Under the pieces are notes generated by a model. The model saw only the letters and a list, made by a program, of their open reading frames with translations. It was not told the DNA's origin and made no database searches. From JAXMHQ01 sp046346665 (GTDB lineage Bacteria; Verrucomicrobiota; Verrucomicrobiia; Limisphaerales; JAXMHQ01): DNA of 64,000 nucleotides. Within the stretch, counting starts at the first letter, position 1. The number at the start of each line of letters is the position of its first letter. This document shows, in pieces, positions 43,367-51,701 of the stretch. The stretch covers positions 1-64,000 of the forward strand of contig JAXMHQ010000006.1 in the NCBI GenBank assembly GCA_046346665.1. Reading direction: 5' to 3'. The translations under genes and the position numbers were made by a program.

Positions 43367-44365
43367 ATGTCCCGCCCCGTACAGATCATTATCCATCCCA
43401 GCCAGCTCCCGGAGACGCTGCGTTCCGGCCTGCTGGACGGGCTGCGTTCGCGCCGCTTGAATCCAAAATACCTTTACGACAGTCCGGAGCAGACGCGCCG
43501 GTGGCTGGCATTGCACCAGGCGCATTCCCCGTCCCGGAACGATCCCGCTTGCGCACGGAGCTACGAGCGGGCGTTTGAGGCTGCCGCCGGGCGCGTCTCG
43601 GAATCCCGCGTTCACCTGGTCGGACTCGGCTGCGGCGGCGGCCGCAAGGATGCCGGGTTCCTTGGCAAACTGCAGTCCGCCGGGCGCGAACTCTATTACA
43701 CCCCCCTGGACGTCAGCGTCACGATGGTGCTCCTCGCCCGCGCAGCCGCGGAGGCGGTGATTCCGGAAACCGGGATCCATCCCGTGGTTTGCGATTTGGC
43801 CCAGGCACCGGATTTGCCTTCCATTCTTGAAAAGCTCGCCCTGCCGGATGCGGCGCGGGTGTTCACCTTTTTCGGCATGATTCCGAATTTCCAGCCCGCC
43901 GTGATTTTGCCGCGGCTGGCGTCCCTCGTGCGCGCACAGGACCTGCTTTTGTTCAGCGCGAACCTGGCGCCCGGCAGCGATTACGCCGCCGGTGTGCGCC
44001 GAATTCTGCCTCAATACGACAACGCGCTCACCCGCGACTGGCTCCTGGCGTTCCTTGCGGAAATGGGCGTCGACCCCGCGGCTGGCCGGCTGGATTTCGA
44101 TATCGAAACCGACAATGCCGCCGCCGGAGTGCGCCGCGTTGTGGCGGATTTTCGATTCGGATCCGCCTGCGCCCTGCCGGCCGGCGAGGACGCCGTTCCG
44201 TTCGCGGCCGGGGACGTTCTGCGGCTGTTTTTTTCCTATCGCTACACCCCGGACCGGATCGCGGACCTGCTGGCGCGGGAAGGATTGTGCGTGCTGGACC
44301 GATGGATCGCGGCATCGGGCGAAGAGGGTGTGTTTCTGGTGGGCCGGGCAAGGAACGGATCCTAA
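43367..44365 (+). CDS. EgtD-like SAM methyltransferase (Methyltransf_33)
   Basis: 332 residues from the ATG at 43367, with GAGGA 1 bp ahead; the open frame starts earlier but includes a dispersed repeat. N-terminal part: PETLRSGLLDGLRSRRLNPKYLYDSPEQTRRWLALH, as in EgtD/histidine N-alpha-methyltransferases. SAM site VHLVGLGCGGGRKDAGFL, acidic YYTPLDVS, and the FTFFGMIPNF motif replaces the usual 'FLGSTIGNF'. EgtD makes hercynine for ergothioneine; here no egtB or ergothioneine operon is visible and the substrate-pocket signature is diverged, so the substrate is unknown. The TAA is only a few bp before a terminator hairpin that is now split by an IS. Confidence 0.75.
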   Translation: MSRPVQIIIHPSQLPETLRSGLLDGLRSRRLNPKYLYDSPEQTRRWLALHQAHSPSRNDPACARSYERAFEAAAGRVSESRVHLVGLGCGGGRKDAGFLGKLQSAGRELYYTPLDVSVTMVLLARAAAEAVIPETGIHPVVCDLAQAPDLPSILEKLALPDAARVFTFFGMIPNFQPAVILPRLASLVRAQDLLLFSANLAPGSDYAAGVRRILPQYDNALTRDWLLAFLAEMGVDPAAGRLDFDIETDNAAAGVRRVVADFRFGSACALPAGEDAVPFAAGDVLRLFFSYRYTPDRIADLLAREGLCVLDRWIAASGEEGVFLVGRARNGS

Positions 44366-44382
44366 AAATTCACAATTATAGG
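44365..44382. terminator. Left part of the IS-split bidirectional terminator stem
   Basis: AAAATTCACAATTATAGG. It is the distal half of the left arm of a 30-bp stem whose remaining arms lie at 45606-45617 and 45621-45650, on the other side of the IS. Confidence 0.8.
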
Positions 44383-45595
44383 CAGGGCTCACGCATTAAA
44401 ATCTAAGCCCAGGAGATGGAGCAAATATCGGTTGTCCCAGCCAGCGGCCTTCATTCGGCCCTTCAAACTGCGCTTTTTCTTCTGCGTATCGGTTTTGATG
44501 AGATTCAGCCCAACGGCGCAATGTCGCTAGGTTCTCGGACGCGTAGCCGCTGCGCGCCCGGCTTTGGTCTTCGTTAAAATTGACGTCCAAAACCCAGTGC
44601 AACTGGTTCTCGATGCTCAATGGCTGCGGATGGCACGGGCGAACCGATTCACGTCCAGACTCAAGCTGCTCAGATAATAGCGCCGCTCCACCGTACTGCC
44701 CCCCAATCTCGCGCACTGCTTCGACCACACCCACGCTCTGTAAACCCTCCCAAGCCTCTCGATCCTCAAACCAATCAAGCCGGCCGCTTTGCCAATGCCA
44801 ACGCCGCACCTCCAGGCGCCCGTGCCTTTGTCCACGACTTCCGCGTAAGCCAGTTCCTTGGCCTGGCGGCTGATAGCGTCATCCAAATAGCTTTTGACCT
44901 CTTGGTGCGTCTGCCCCTGGTTGCCTTTGAGCGCCAAAACGTAATCGGCATCGGCTTCTTTGATTTCCTTGGCTATCTCTTTTTGGCAGCCCATCGCATC
45001 CAGCGTCACAATGCATCCGCTCAGTTCAAGGCTCGCAACAGCTTGGGCACCGCCCGAATCTCGTTGCTCTTGTCATCGACCTTGAGTTGACCCAACGCCA
45101 GACCGTTGTCTGCCGCCCAAGCACTGATCACCACTTTGGGGCAATCCCCCTTGTTGATCGCCCGCCTCAGTGCTTTGCCATCCAGCGCTACGATCTCCTG
45201 CGCCACGGCCGCTCGCAGACTCTGCGTCCAGCGCATGAAGCACTCCAGAAACTTCTCCGGATCCATCGCCGCAAACACCCGGTTGAACGTATCGTGACTG
45301 GGAATGCCGTGAGCGCAGCTCCAGAAAGCTCTCGAACCACTCCGACTTTGCTTCCCCAAAAACCTCCATGTCCTCAAAACTATCGGCCCCACACAGCAGC
45401 GCGCAGATGGCAATACTCAGCACGTCAGGTAACGCGTGCAGTTTGCGCCGATCCATTCGCGGGTCCGGCACTTCTTTCAGAATCGTGATCAAACTCAACT
45501 TTGGATGCTTTTGCATCCCGCCTCATGCGCATTGTATTTACAAGTGCAGACAAAAATCGTCCCTCCTTCAAAAATCTTTTAATGCGTGAGCCCTG
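44383..45595. mobile_element. ISAs1-family insertion sequence, 1213 bp, decayed transposase
   Basis: Terminal inverted repeats CAGGGCTCACGCATTAAAA and its exact complement at the other end, 19 bp. Target duplication CAATTATAGG on both sides (44373-44382; 45596-45605), 10 bp, the length usual for this family. It carries one minus-strand transposase gene, broken by frameshifts. Ends and duplication are intact, so insertion was not very ancient or the ends are still mobilised in trans. Confidence 0.92.
44389..45516 (-). pseudogene. ISAs1-family DDE transposase pseudogene with several frameshifts
   Basis: The coding run must change frame at least five times. Start MQKHPKLSLITILKEVPDPR, then HALPDVLSIAICALLCGADS; shift to GIPSHDTFNRVFAAMDPEKF and IVALDGKALRRAINKGD (first catalytic Asp); shift to VTLDAMGCQKEIAKEI (second Asp) and YVLALKGNQGQTHQEV; shift to REAWEGLQSVGVVEAVREI; then IENQLHWVLDVNFNEDQSRA; and finally a shift to DNRYLLHLLGLDFNA with a TGA lying in the terminal inverted repeat, as is usual for the family. 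Clearly non-functional. The window holds no intact relative that could move it. Confidence 0.9.
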
Positions 45596-45605
45596 CAATT
45601 ATAGG

Positions 45606-45650
45606 ACTGACCCCTTTCCAAAAGGGGTCAGTCCTATAATTGTGAATTTT
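45606..45650. terminator. Right part of the IS-split bidirectional terminator
   Basis: ACTGACCCCTTT, loop CCA, then AAAGGGGTCAGTCCTATAAT and on to GAATTTT. With the left fragment at 44365-44382 it makes a perfect 30-bp stem between the convergent methyltransferase and DHPS genes. Confidence 0.85.
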
Positions 45651-45651
45651 G

Positions 45652-46539
45652 TTAGAAGGCTTTGAGGGTTTCGAGGACGGCGCGGGTTTTGGGGACTTCG
45701 TGGGTGCGGAAGAGGTCGGTTTTGCCGAGGGCGGCGAGGACGGCGAAGAAGGGTTCGGCGCTGCGGACTTCGTCCTCGAAAAACTCAAACGCATGGGGCA
45801 GGGCCTGGCAGACGGGGCAGCCGAGGGACCGAAGCCGGAATGTCTGGAGGAAGACATTCATTTGATGCCGCACCCGAGTGGCGCTGTCCTGGAGGTTGCG
45901 ATAATAGAATCCGAGGCCCGGGTCGATGAACAGCCGGTCGACGCCGAGATTCTGGGCCCGTTCGATCTGTCGGGCGAAATACTCTCGCATGACCTGCACC
46001 ATGTTCGGGCCGGCGGCGAAGTCGCCGACGGCCCGCGGGTTTTCCCCTTGAACGTAGCAGAGGATCACCGCGGCGCGGTGTTCAGCCGCCTGGCGGTACA
46101 GGTCGTCGGGAGGCTGGGTGCCAGTCAGGTTCAGGACATTGGCCCCGGCTTCGAGGCAGGCCCGTGCGACGGCAGGCTGGTAGGTTTCCGCGGATACCAG
46201 GATTCCGGACTCACGCAAGCCGCGAATCACCGGCAGCAGACGGCTGTTTTGGAGCGCGACATCCGCCCGGGCAGCGTGGTCGAGCGTCGATTCCGCGCCG
46301 ACATCGACGAGGTCCGCTCCCTGCGCGGCCAGGATACGGCCGCGCCGTATGGCGGCGTCGGCCGTGAGGCTGACGCTTTCGCGGTACCAGGAATCCGCGG
46401 ACAGATTCACCACGCCCATGATGGCCGGGCGGGAATTGAAATCGAACGGCCGGCCGCCGATGTCGAACGACCGCACGCGCGCGTTGGCGTCGGCACGATG
46501 GGCTGCGAGCAGGTTGGACAATTGTTCCAGGTCGAGCAT
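45652..46539 (-). CDS. Divergent dihydropteroate synthase-like (pterin-binding) protein
   Basis: 295 residues from the ATG at 46539; the open frame to 46773 runs through the MITE. TIM-barrel DHPS fold: RPAIMGVVNLSADSWYRES corresponds to IMGVLNVTPDSFSDGG, GADLVDVGAEST to GADIIDIGGEST (the following RPG is missing), ANVLNLTG to the 'iNDv.g' segment, and FIDPGLGFYY to DPGiGFGK. The usual 'GxSRKxF' lysine segment and the final 'R.HDV' motif are replaced (CQALPHAFEFF; FRTHEVPKTRAVL), so ordinary p-aminobenzoate condensation is doubtful. A pterin- or methyl-corrinoid-type role is possible. Confidence 0.7.
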   Translation of the reverse strand: MLDLEQLSNLLAAHRADANARVRSFDIGGRPFDFNSRPAIMGVVNLSADSWYRESVSLTADAAIRRGRILAAQGADLVDVGAESTLDHAARADVALQNSRLLPVIRGLRESGILVSAETYQPAVARACLEAGANVLNLTGTQPPDDLYRQAAEHRAAVILCYVQGENPRAVGDFAAGPNMVQVMREYFARQIERAQNLGVDRLFIDPGLGFYYRNLQDSATRVRHQMNVFLQTFRLRSLGCPVCQALPHAFEFFEDEVRSAEPFFAVLAALGKTDLFRTHEVPKTRAVLETLKAF

Positions 46540-46595
46540 GGTGCGGGGGCATCGTAGAACCGGGCTTTGAAATAGTAAAGCGGCGCGCTGCGTCC

Positions 46596-46775
46596 GGGTG
46601 CGATTTACGGCGAGGGTCAGGAGCGCGGCTGGGTCCGCCAGGACCAGCCGCAGAAATGTTCGATATTCCAACGCTCCCTGTCTTCTCAAACGCCTTCGCA
46701 TCTGCCACGTCCCTGCGGCTGATCCTTCGGATACAGCCACGCTCCGGGAATTGCCCCTGATTTCGAATCGCACCC
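46596..46775. mobile_element. MITE-like element 2: 180 bp, perfect 9-bp target duplication
   Basis: Same ends as element 1 (GGGTGCGATT...AATCGCACCC) and 177 of 180 bases identical to it. Target duplication GCTGCGTCC at 46587-46595 and 46776-46784. The site it entered is itself part of a GCGGCGCGCTGCGTCC/GGACGCCGCAGAGC palindromic repeat, so one repeat was interrupted by another. It occupies the gap between the DHPS-like gene and the GH51-like gene; no gene is seen in 46540-46830. Confidence 0.92.
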
Positions 46776-46830
46776 GCTGCGTCCTGCGGACGCCGCAGAG
46801 CGGCGACCCTACCCACCGCGGCGGCCTTTA

Positions 46831-48879
46831 TTACCTGGGGGTGAATTGGAACACGGTGAGCGAACGGGGCGGGAACACGTGTTGCATGGGTGACACCGAC
46901 CGTGTCAGGACCACCGGGGTCGGCATTGAATCGGGATCGGCATGATAGGGCGGCGCATTGGTGGTCCAGGCGTATTTGGAATCGTCCAGCGTCCAGCATC
47001 GGGCGGAGGCCGATGTGAAATGTTCCAGGCGCAGCGTGCCGGCGGCGGCTGTTTCGCCGCGGTTGACGACCATTAATGAAAGCAGTTTGTCCGGTCGCAG
47101 GTCGGCATAGGCGGTCAGCCAGGGCTGGTTGCTGGTGGTTTTCACGAGTTGATGGACATTGGTATCGCCGGGGATTGCCCAGTCGGCGGAGGCGAGTTTC
47201 AGGGCGTGGTAAACGCCGCGGGACTGGAGGTGCCACGCGTTGGTTTCGAGCTGGAACAGCGATTGATCGCCGCCGACGGGATTGGACGCGGCATCGGCGG
47301 GGTGGAGAACGGTCCAATAGGAGGCGAAGCCGCGGCTGCCGAATCCGCGGATGAAGGTGCCGAGGGTATCGGCGAGCCAGAGACCGTTTTCGATGCTGGT
47401 GGAGAACGGGGTGCCGGCGCCGGAGTTGTATTCGGTGTTCATGATAGGCACGGTGTCGGCGGCGGGGTGCCGTTTCAGCCAGCGTTTCATTTTGGACGGC
47501 GCCTCGGCGAGCTGCCGGACGGTTTCCCAGGTGGCCTGGCGGTTGTTGTTCATGAAAAACGGGTACCAATGCGCATCGATCATTTCGGCGCAACCCGCGC
47601 GTTTCAGGTCGGCGAGCGTATCGATGAACGATTGCACGAACGGTTGGCCGTCGTAATCGTTGGACGCGGCGGCGAAATCCGATGCGCCGGGTCCGGCGAT
47701 CACGATGCCCGGGTCCTCGGCTTTCATGGCGTCGTAGAAGGCGAGGTAGCGGCGGGCGTATTCGCGCGCGCCGAGGGGTCCGCCGGATTCCCAGCTCCCG
47801 TTCATTTCGTTGCCGATTTCCCAGTAACGAATTCCGTAGCCTTTGACGCGGTTGGCGTAGTGGACCCAGGCGGCGGCTTCTTCGGGAGTGGCGCCGCCGC
47901 AGTTGATGGTGATCAGCGGCACGGCCTGTGGCGAGAGCGTTCGGATCCAGCTCATGTAGCTCTCGAAATCGAAGCTGTAACCCACCTCGAAGGTGGTGGC
48001 CGGATCGGTGGAGGAGGCGACGGTCCAGCTTTGGCGGGGTTTCCAGAGTGCGTCGGAGGGGTCGAGGTTGACCTTGCTGTCGTGCAGTGTGAGGCGGTTC
48101 GTGTTGAACCAGGCTTCCAGCTCCGCGATGGCGTAACGGGGCGGCGTGGCGGAACTGTCGGTCATGAACACGCGCAGGTACCGGGTGGAGACGGGGGTGA
48201 ACTCGACGTGCTGAACTCCGCCCGTGCCTGCCTGGCTGGCCGCGGAGGTGGGGGCCCAATCGTCCTGATCGGCGCTGTAGGGCGACCATTGGTTCATGGC
48301 ATCGGGTTTCCAGTATTGAATTGTGAAGCGCGTTGCATGCGGTTCGCCCCAGGCGATGGTCACCGCGTCCGATTTTTGAATCTCCCCGAGGTCCACGTAA
48401 AGCCATTGCGCCCGCGGGGCTGCGGGATCGGCATAGGAGAGCCAGAACGTGTTCGTGTTGCCGTCGGTGACGACGGAAGGACGGCCGTAATGCGAGGTGG
48501 TGCCGCGATGCGTCATCCGGCCCTGGAAACTCGGCTTGTAAATGTCGCGGTCGGCGATCCAGGTGCCGTTCGTGTCGAAGTGGCCAGAGCCGTTCCAGTG
48601 CACGTCGTCCGCAATCCCGCTCGGGTAGCGCACGAACACGGTCCCGAGATCCTTCATGCGGGCCACGACGGAGGGGTCGAAAAACTCCGAGCGATCCACG
48701 TATGGGACGACGTTCACGCCGAACATATCGGCGGGGCGGAACGAATTGACGATTGTGGCGGCGTCGACCGTGATGGTGCACGGCTGCGGCTTGGGAGCGG
48801 GAGCGGCGGAGGCATCGATACAAGTCAGGAGCAAGAGAGGCAGGAAAGTTCGACAACGGGCGGAAGGAAAAGTTCTCAT
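46831..48879 (-). CDS. Secreted GH51-like alpha-L-arabinofuranosidase with F5/8-C domain
   Basis: 682 residues, with signal peptide RTFLPLLLLTCIDASA. The barrel begins ADMFGVNVVPYVDRSEFF and FVRYPSG. A discoidin (F5/8 type C, CBM32-like) domain is inserted at about 110-260 (GRPSVVTDGNTNTFWLSY, WLYVDLGEIQKSDAVTIAWG). The barrel resumes with GYSFDFESYMSWI, WEIGNEMNGSWE (acid/base Glu) and IMNTEYNSGAG (nucleophile-type Glu). The C-terminal beta-domain ends PPRSLTVFQFTPR. Likely releases arabinose or related sugars from plant polysaccharide in the periplasm. GH39 is an alternative family. It stands between the MITE and a divergent carbamoyltransferase gene. Confidence 0.75.
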   Translation of the reverse strand: MRTFPSARCRTFLPLLLLTCIDASAAPAPKPQPCTITVDAATIVNSFRPADMFGVNVVPYVDRSEFFDPSVVARMKDLGTVFVRYPSGIADDVHWNGSGHFDTNGTWIADRDIYKPSFQGRMTHRGTTSHYGRPSVVTDGNTNTFWLSYADPAAPRAQWLYVDLGEIQKSDAVTIAWGEPHATRFTIQYWKPDAMNQWSPYSADQDDWAPTSAASQAGTGGVQHVEFTPVSTRYLRVFMTDSSATPPRYAIAELEAWFNTNRLTLHDSKVNLDPSDALWKPRQSWTVASSTDPATTFEVGYSFDFESYMSWIRTLSPQAVPLITINCGGATPEEAAAWVHYANRVKGYGIRYWEIGNEMNGSWESGGPLGAREYARRYLAFYDAMKAEDPGIVIAGPGASDFAAASNDYDGQPFVQSFIDTLADLKRAGCAEMIDAHWYPFFMNNNRQATWETVRQLAEAPSKMKRWLKRHPAADTVPIMNTEYNSGAGTPFSTSIENGLWLADTLGTFIRGFGSRGFASYWTVLHPADAASNPVGGDQSLFQLETNAWHLQSRGVYHALKLASADWAIPGDTNVHQLVKTTSNQPWLTAYADLRPDKLLSLMVVNRGETAAAGTLRLEHFTSASARCWTLDDSKYAWTTNAPPYHADPDSMPTPVVLTRSVSPMQHVFPPRSLTVFQFTPR

Positions 48880-48960
48880 GGCACCGGGACCATACGCCGC
48901 TGGGCGGGGGGAGTCCAGAGTTGAACCGTCGGAATGGAACTGTCAGAGACCCGGCCTTTG

Positions 48961-48992
48961 ATCCGTGTTCATCCGTGTCCATCGGTGGTTTA
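48961..48992. repeat. ATCCGTGTCC word repeat in the divergent gap
   Basis: TGATCCGTGTTCATCCGTGT then CCATCGGTGG, a short period word run in the gap 48880-49075. No promoter is clearly seen there. Confidence 0.4.
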
Positions 48993-49075
48993 AGCCGCCT
49001 TAAGCGCATTTTGCCATTGCTGCGGGGCGGGGTTGCGGGAACAATTGCGTTGAACCGACATTTGCTCCGATCGAG

Positions 49076-50932
49076 ATGACACGCATCCTGGGCATTTCCG
49101 CCTTTTACCACGACAGCGCCGCCGCGCTTGTGGTGGACGGGGAGATTGTGGCCGCGGCGCAGGAGGAGCGGTTCAGCCGGCGGAAGCACGATCCTGAGTT
49201 TCCCGCGGGGGCGGTGGAGTACTGTTTGCGGGCGGGGGGGATTGGGCCGGGCGAGCTGGATTACGTGGCATTTTACGACAAGCCGCTTTTGAAGTTCGAC
49301 CGGTTGCTGGAGACCTACCTGGGATTTGCGCCGGCGGGATTTCGGAGTTTCCGGATGGCGCTGCCGGTGTGGCTGAAGGACAAGCTGTATTTGCGCAGGA
49401 CGCTGCGCCGGTCGTTGCCGGGGGCCGACCGGGCGAAGTTCGTTTTCACGGAGCACCACGAGAGCCACGCGGCCAGCGCCTTTTTCCCGAGCCCCTATGA
49501 ATCGGCGGCGATATTGACCCTGGACGGGGTGGGGGAATGGAGCACGGCGGCGATCGGGGACGGCGAGGGCAACCGGATCCGGCTGCTGGACGAGCTGCAT
49601 TTTCCGCATTCGCTCGGGCTGTTGTATTCGGCCTTCACGTATTACTGCGGGTTCAAGGTGAACAGCGGCGAGTACAAGCTGATGGGGTTGGCGCCTTACG
49701 GAAAACCGGTTTACGCGGACCGGATCCGCGAGCACCTGTTTATCCTGAAGCCGGACGGGAGCTTCTGGATGGACATGGAATACTTCAATTATTGCCAGGG
49801 GCTGACGATGACCAGCGAGCGGTTTCACCGGCTGTTTGGCGGGCCGCCGCGGCGGCCGGAATCGATGCTTGAGCAGCGGCACATGGACCTGGCGGCGAGC
49901 ATCCAGGTCGTGACGGAGGAGATTGTGTTGAGCATGGCGCGCGAGGCGCAGCGCCGGACGCGGCGCAAGCACCTGGTGCTGGCGGGGGGTGTGGCGTTGA
50001 ACTGCGTTGCCAACGGGCGCCTGCTCCGGGAAGGGCCGTTCGAGGATATCTGGATCCAGCCGGCGGCCGGCGATGCCGGGGGCGCGCTCGGCGCGGCGAT
50101 GTTTGTCTGGCACCAGTTGCTGGAAAACCCGCGTTCGGCGGTCCGTGGCGACCGCCAGAAGGGCAGCCTGCTGGGGCCCGCCTACAGCAACGCCGAAATC
50201 GGGTCCTGGCTTGCGCAGGCGCGGCTGCCGCACGATCAATACGCTTCCGAGCCGGAGCTGTTGGACGAGGTGTGCCGGATTCTGGACGGCGGCGGGATTG
50301 TGGGCTGGTTCCAGGGCCGGATGGAGTTCGGCCCGCGCGCGCTGGGCTGCCGCAGCATCCTGGGCGACCCGCGGAACGGGACGATGCAATCCACGATGAA
50401 CCGGAAGATCAAGTTCCGGGAAAGTTTCCGGCCCTTCGCGCCGTGCGTGCTGCGCGAGCGGGCGGCGGATTATTTCGGCCTCGCGCCGCAGCACGAGAGT
50501 CCCTACATGCTGCTCGTGGCGCCCGTGCTGGAAAAGCATCGCGCGGCGCTGTCCGAATCGGACCAGAAGCGGATGGCGGAGGATCCGGATTTGCGGCAGC
50601 GGGTGAACCTGGTGCGGTCGGCGTTGCCGGCGATCACGCATGTGGATTACAGCGCGCGGATCCAGACGGTGGACGAGGAGCGGCACGGGCGGTTTTACCG
50701 GCTGTTGCGGTCGTTCGAGTCGCGGACCGGCTGCCCGGTGCTGGTGAACACGAGTTTCAACGTGCGCGGGGAGCCGATCGTGTGCACGCCGGAGGAGGCG
50801 TGCCGGTGTTTCCTGGCGACGGACATGGACGCGCTGGTGCTGGAGAATTTCGTGCTGCGCAAGGAGCGGATGGACCGGTCCGTGTCGGCGGCGGAGCGGG
50901 AAAAATACCTGGCGCGGTTCGAGCTGGATTGA
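49076..50932 (+). CDS. NodU/CmcH-type carbamoyltransferase (SxtI-like)
   Basis: 618 residues. Transfers a carbamoyl group from carbamoyl phosphate, via carbamoyl-AMP, to a hydroxyl of a sugar, antibiotic or toxin. N-terminal ASKHA-type domain: GISAFYHDSAAALVVDGEIV, QEERFSRRKHD, TEHHESHAASAFF (metal His), LTLDGVGEWSTAAIG, GEYKLMGLAPYGKP. C-terminal carbamoyltransferase domain: GWFQGRMEFGPRALGCRSIL (about residues 411-430), YSARIQTVDE, VNTSFNVRGEPIVCTPEEA. ATG at 49076. It is followed after 7 bp by the SxtJ-like gene and then the DUF5989 gene, the order seen in saxitoxin sxtI-J-K. No polyketide or amidinotransferase genes are nearby, so this is not a toxin cluster. Confidence 0.92.
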   Translation: MTRILGISAFYHDSAAALVVDGEIVAAAQEERFSRRKHDPEFPAGAVEYCLRAGGIGPGELDYVAFYDKPLLKFDRLLETYLGFAPAGFRSFRMALPVWLKDKLYLRRTLRRSLPGADRAKFVFTEHHESHAASAFFPSPYESAAILTLDGVGEWSTAAIGDGEGNRIRLLDELHFPHSLGLLYSAFTYYCGFKVNSGEYKLMGLAPYGKPVYADRIREHLFILKPDGSFWMDMEYFNYCQGLTMTSERFHRLFGGPPRRPESMLEQRHMDLAASIQVVTEEIVLSMAREAQRRTRRKHLVLAGGVALNCVANGRLLREGPFEDIWIQPAAGDAGGALGAAMFVWHQLLENPRSAVRGDRQKGSLLGPAYSNAEIGSWLAQARLPHDQYASEPELLDEVCRILDGGGIVGWFQGRMEFGPRALGCRSILGDPRNGTMQSTMNRKIKFRESFRPFAPCVLRERAADYFGLAPQHESPYMLLVAPVLEKHRAALSESDQKRMAEDPDLRQRVNLVRSALPAITHVDYSARIQTVDEERHGRFYRLLRSFESRTGCPVLVNTSFNVRGEPIVCTPEEACRCFLATDMDALVLENFVLRKERMDRSVSAAEREKYLARFELD

Positions 50933-50939
50933 ACCTGAC

Positions 50940-51359
50940 ATGAAATGGACTGACATCCCGTTGCGTCCGACGCCGCGAATGCTGCGGCAGTTTGCCGGCG
51001 CCTGGCTGGTGTTTTTCCTGGCGCTGGCGGCGCACCAGAACTGGGTCCGGCATCACCCGCGCGCTGCGCTCGTCCTTGCCGGGCTGGGCGTGGTGATCGG
51101 GATGGCGGGGCTGGTCCGGCCGGGGGTGGTCCGCTGGATTTACATTGCGGCGACGGTGCTGGCGTTTCCGATTGGCTGGGTGGTGTCGCAGGTGGTGCTG
51201 GGGGCGATGTTTTACGTTATTCTGACGGCGGTGGCGTGCTGGTTTCGATGGCGGGGGCGGGACTTGTTGAAGCGGCGGCGGCCGGGTGCGGGTGTGGAGA
51301 CTTTTTGGGAGGCGAAGGGGCCGCCGGCGCCGCCGGAGCGGTATTTGCGGGAGTATTAA
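50940..51359 (+). CDS. SxtJ-family small membrane protein
   Basis: 139 residues with three to four membrane helices (LRQFAGAWLVFFLALAAHQN; RAALVLAGLGVVIGMAGLV; WIYIAATVLAFPIGWVVSQ; VLGAMFYVILTAVACW), ending in a basic loop and GAGVETFWEAKG...ERYLREY, a typical SxtJ tail. The family is of unknown biochemical function but co-occurs with carbamoyltransferases. It begins 7 bp after the carbamoyltransferase and 55 bp before the DUF5989 gene, so it is probably an integral partner that scaffolds the cytosolic enzyme at the membrane; that is inference. Confidence 0.85.
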   Translation: MKWTDIPLRPTPRMLRQFAGAWLVFFLALAAHQNWVRHHPRAALVLAGLGVVIGMAGLVRPGVVRWIYIAATVLAFPIGWVVSQVVLGAMFYVILTAVACWFRWRGRDLLKRRRPGAGVETFWEAKGPPAPPERYLREY

Positions 51360-51413
51360 AGGATTGCCTTTGGGGCCGGGCTGAAAAAAGATCTGGCGAC
51401 ACCGCGACACATC

Positions 51414-51614
51414 ATGAGCGAACACAAGCGCAGCGCATTTGAGAAGGCGGCGGAGAGCGGCGGCCGGGGCGGGTTTTTCTCCGAGCTCTGGGGATTTCTG
51501 AAGACCAACAAGAAGTGGTGGCTCCTGCCGATCCTGATCACGTTCCTGATTCTCGGGTTGCTGATCCTGATTTCGAGCACGGGGCTGGCGCCGTTTATTT
51601 ACACGCTGTTTTAG
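51414..51614 (+). CDS. DUF5989 small membrane protein (SxtK-like)
   Basis: 66 residues: basic soluble tail, then FFSELWGFLKTNKKWWLLPI and a hydrophobic helix ending LAPFIYTLF. The FLKTNKKWWLLPI signature is that of DUF5989, the third member of carbamoyltransferase-SxtJ-DUF5989 sets. ATG at 51414, last gene of the plus-strand operon. The TAG stop abuts the 85-bp repeat copy D. Likely a small single-pass subunit. Confidence 0.85.
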   Translation: MSEHKRSAFEKAAESGGRGGFFSELWGFLKTNKKWWLLPILITFLILGLLILISSTGLAPFIYTLF

Positions 51615-51698
51615 AGCGGCTTAAGAAATGTCGTAGCCGCAAAAGGTAGGGTCGGCGCGCTGCGCCGACCGCGGACGCCGCAGCGCGGCGTCCCTACC
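51614..51698. repeat. AGCGGCTTAA element, copy D (left part)
   Basis: 85 bp nearly identical to 29618-29702 in the same orientation. The inverted right end of copy C is missing, and the copy stops 3 bp before the SGNH/TPR gene's stop codon. Confidence 0.85.
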
Positions 51699-51701
51699 GG
51701 A

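Noticed and set aside
46540..46773. Upstream extension of the DHPS-like frame to 46773
   Set aside because: Encoded by MITE element 2; the same peptide occurs upstream of the NYN gene, so it is repeat sequence and not protein.
46211..50956. 1581-residue minus-strand open frame
   Set aside because: Antisense to the carbamoyltransferase and out of frame across the GH51-like gene; no family motifs, Arg/Pro rich.
49076..51614. Saxitoxin-type biosynthesis cluster
   Set aside because: Only the carbamoyltransferase, SxtJ and DUF5989 parts are present; no polyketide synthase, amidinotransferase or Rieske genes.
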